In this document: positions 14,351 to 14,841 of the stretch, piece after piece
How the letters are laid out: each line of letters begins with the position of its first letter
Position numbering within the stretch: the stretch's first letter is position 1
Source of the DNA: Planctomycetaceae bacterium
Lineage (GTDB): Bacteria > Planctomycetota > Planctomycetia > Pirellulales > Thermoguttaceae
Assembly: GCA_031267635.1 (NCBI GenBank)
Contig: JAIRYX010000351.1
Coordinates: 1-14,841, forward strand
DNA: 14,841 nt
Reading direction: 5' to 3'
Made by a program: the position numbers and the translations under genes
The notes under the pieces: generated by a model
Told to the model about the DNA's origin: nothing
The model's database searches: none
The model's input: the letters and a program-made list of their open reading frames with translations, nothing else

Positions 14351-14668
14351 AAGTATCCGCTGGAACCCTGCGGAAATGAAAAAGACGTTTAAAGTATCCG
14401 CTGGAACCCTGCGGAAGAGAAAAAGACGTTTAAAGTATCCGCTGGAACCCTGCGGAAACGAAAAAGACGTTTAAAGTATCCACTGGAACCCTGCGGAAAT
14501 GAAAAAGACGTTTAAAGTATCCGCTGGAACCCTGCGGAAACGAAAAAGACGTTTAAAGTATCCGCTGGAACCCTGCGGAAACGAAAAAGACGTTTAAAGT
14601 ATCCACTGGAACCCTGCGGAAACGAAAAAGACGTTTAAAGTATCCACTGAAAGTCTGCGGAAGAAGGA
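14351..14668. repeat. 41-bp tandem repeat array, seven full units plus a hybrid eighth
   Basis: Units start at 14351, 14392, 14433, 14474, 14515, 14556, 14597 and 14638. Each reads AAGTATCC(G/A)CTGGAACCC, then TGCGGAA, then a purine-rich stretch and GACGTTTA. Within a unit TCCGC can pair with GCGGA. Three units have TCCAC instead of TCCGC, which breaks a pair. The eighth unit switches at about 14649 to GAAAGTCTGCGGAAGAAGG, the start of a 168-bp unit. There are no spacers. Confidence 0.95.
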
Positions 14669-14726
14669 AAGTAACCGTACACGAAGTAATTTTTTGAACG
14701 CGAAACACACGAATCATTCGCTAAAA

Positions 14727-14771
14727 GACGCGAAAGAGCGCGAAAACCAAAATTTCGCGATGTTTCGCGTC
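14727..14771. other. GCGAAA-rich hairpin
   Basis: GACGCGAAAGAGCGCGAAA (14727-14745) pairs with TTTCGCGATGTTTCGCGTC (14753-14771) at 16 of 19 positions around a seven-base loop. More GCGAAA/TTTCGC words flank it on both sides (14699, 14783). The rest of 14669-14841 shows no gene. The window ends in ACTCTGCGGAAGAGA, which may be the start of a further array. Confidence 0.6.
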
Positions 14772-14841
14772 ATTTTTGCGTCTTTCGCGTTTAAAATCCC
14801 CAAAACAAGTAAAACACCAACTCTGCGGAAGAGACCGTAAA

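Noticed and set aside
14351..14668. Regular short repeats resembling a CRISPR array
   Set aside because: Units are directly adjacent with a 41-bp period and no variable spacers; no cas genes are nearby.

Overview
The window reads as a bacterial chromosome segment with a Gram-negative envelope, moderate GC, few and well-spaced genes, and unusually repeat-rich intergenic DNA. I recognise four complete genes and the tail of a fifth. Several traits would fit a member of Planctomycetota or a neighbouring PVC lineage: a very large autotransporter-like protein, a membrane-anchored transglutaminase/TPR protein, a DUF1680/GH127 arabinofuranosidase with a discoidin domain, a eukaryote-like UDP-sugar pyrophosphorylase, and mostly weak Shine-Dalgarno sites. 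There is no rRNA or other phylogenetic marker, so this placement is inference.

Layout. 1-162 (+): C-terminus of a protein ending in a probable DUF4469 domain. 163-1117: no gene, but four hairpin-forming 23-bp repeats, a convergent pair of 9-nt GGGAC arrays, a fold-back element with roughly 110-bp arms, and a heptamer array. 1118-5482 (-): 1454-residue autotransporter-like surface protein with eleven GGGIIG-type repeats, a five-cysteine linker and a C-terminal beta-barrel. 5483-6583: no intact gene, but a nested inverted repeat, dispersed modules, and a possible decayed membrane-protein tail on the minus strand. 6584-8017 (+): UDP-sugar pyrophosphorylase. 8062-9963 (-): transglutaminase-like/TPR protein, convergent with the previous gene across a 44-bp gap. 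9964-10997: AT-rich, with a truncated minus-strand coding remnant cut by a dispersed repeat, then dyads and a possible promoter. 10998-13502 (+): secreted GH127 arabinofuranosidase. 13503-14841: a palindrome, a dispersed module, a 168-bp tandem array, a 41-bp tandem array apparently nested in it, and a GCGAAA palindrome.

How it fits together. The genes do not form an operon: strands alternate and each gene is flanked by its own spacer. Loose themes are the cell surface (autotransporter, nucleotide-sugar supply) and polysaccharide use (arabinofuranosidase). The most distinctive content is not a gene system. It is an intergenic repeat family: a module containing GACTGAATMGTTAC next to a GCGGATTTATT segment and a palindromic arm, present many times in both orientations in four separate intergenic regions and absent from the genes. 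With the GGGAC arrays at both ends of the window, this is the best candidate here for something undescribed. I see no CRISPR array, tRNA, rRNA, intact transposase or recognisable defence system.
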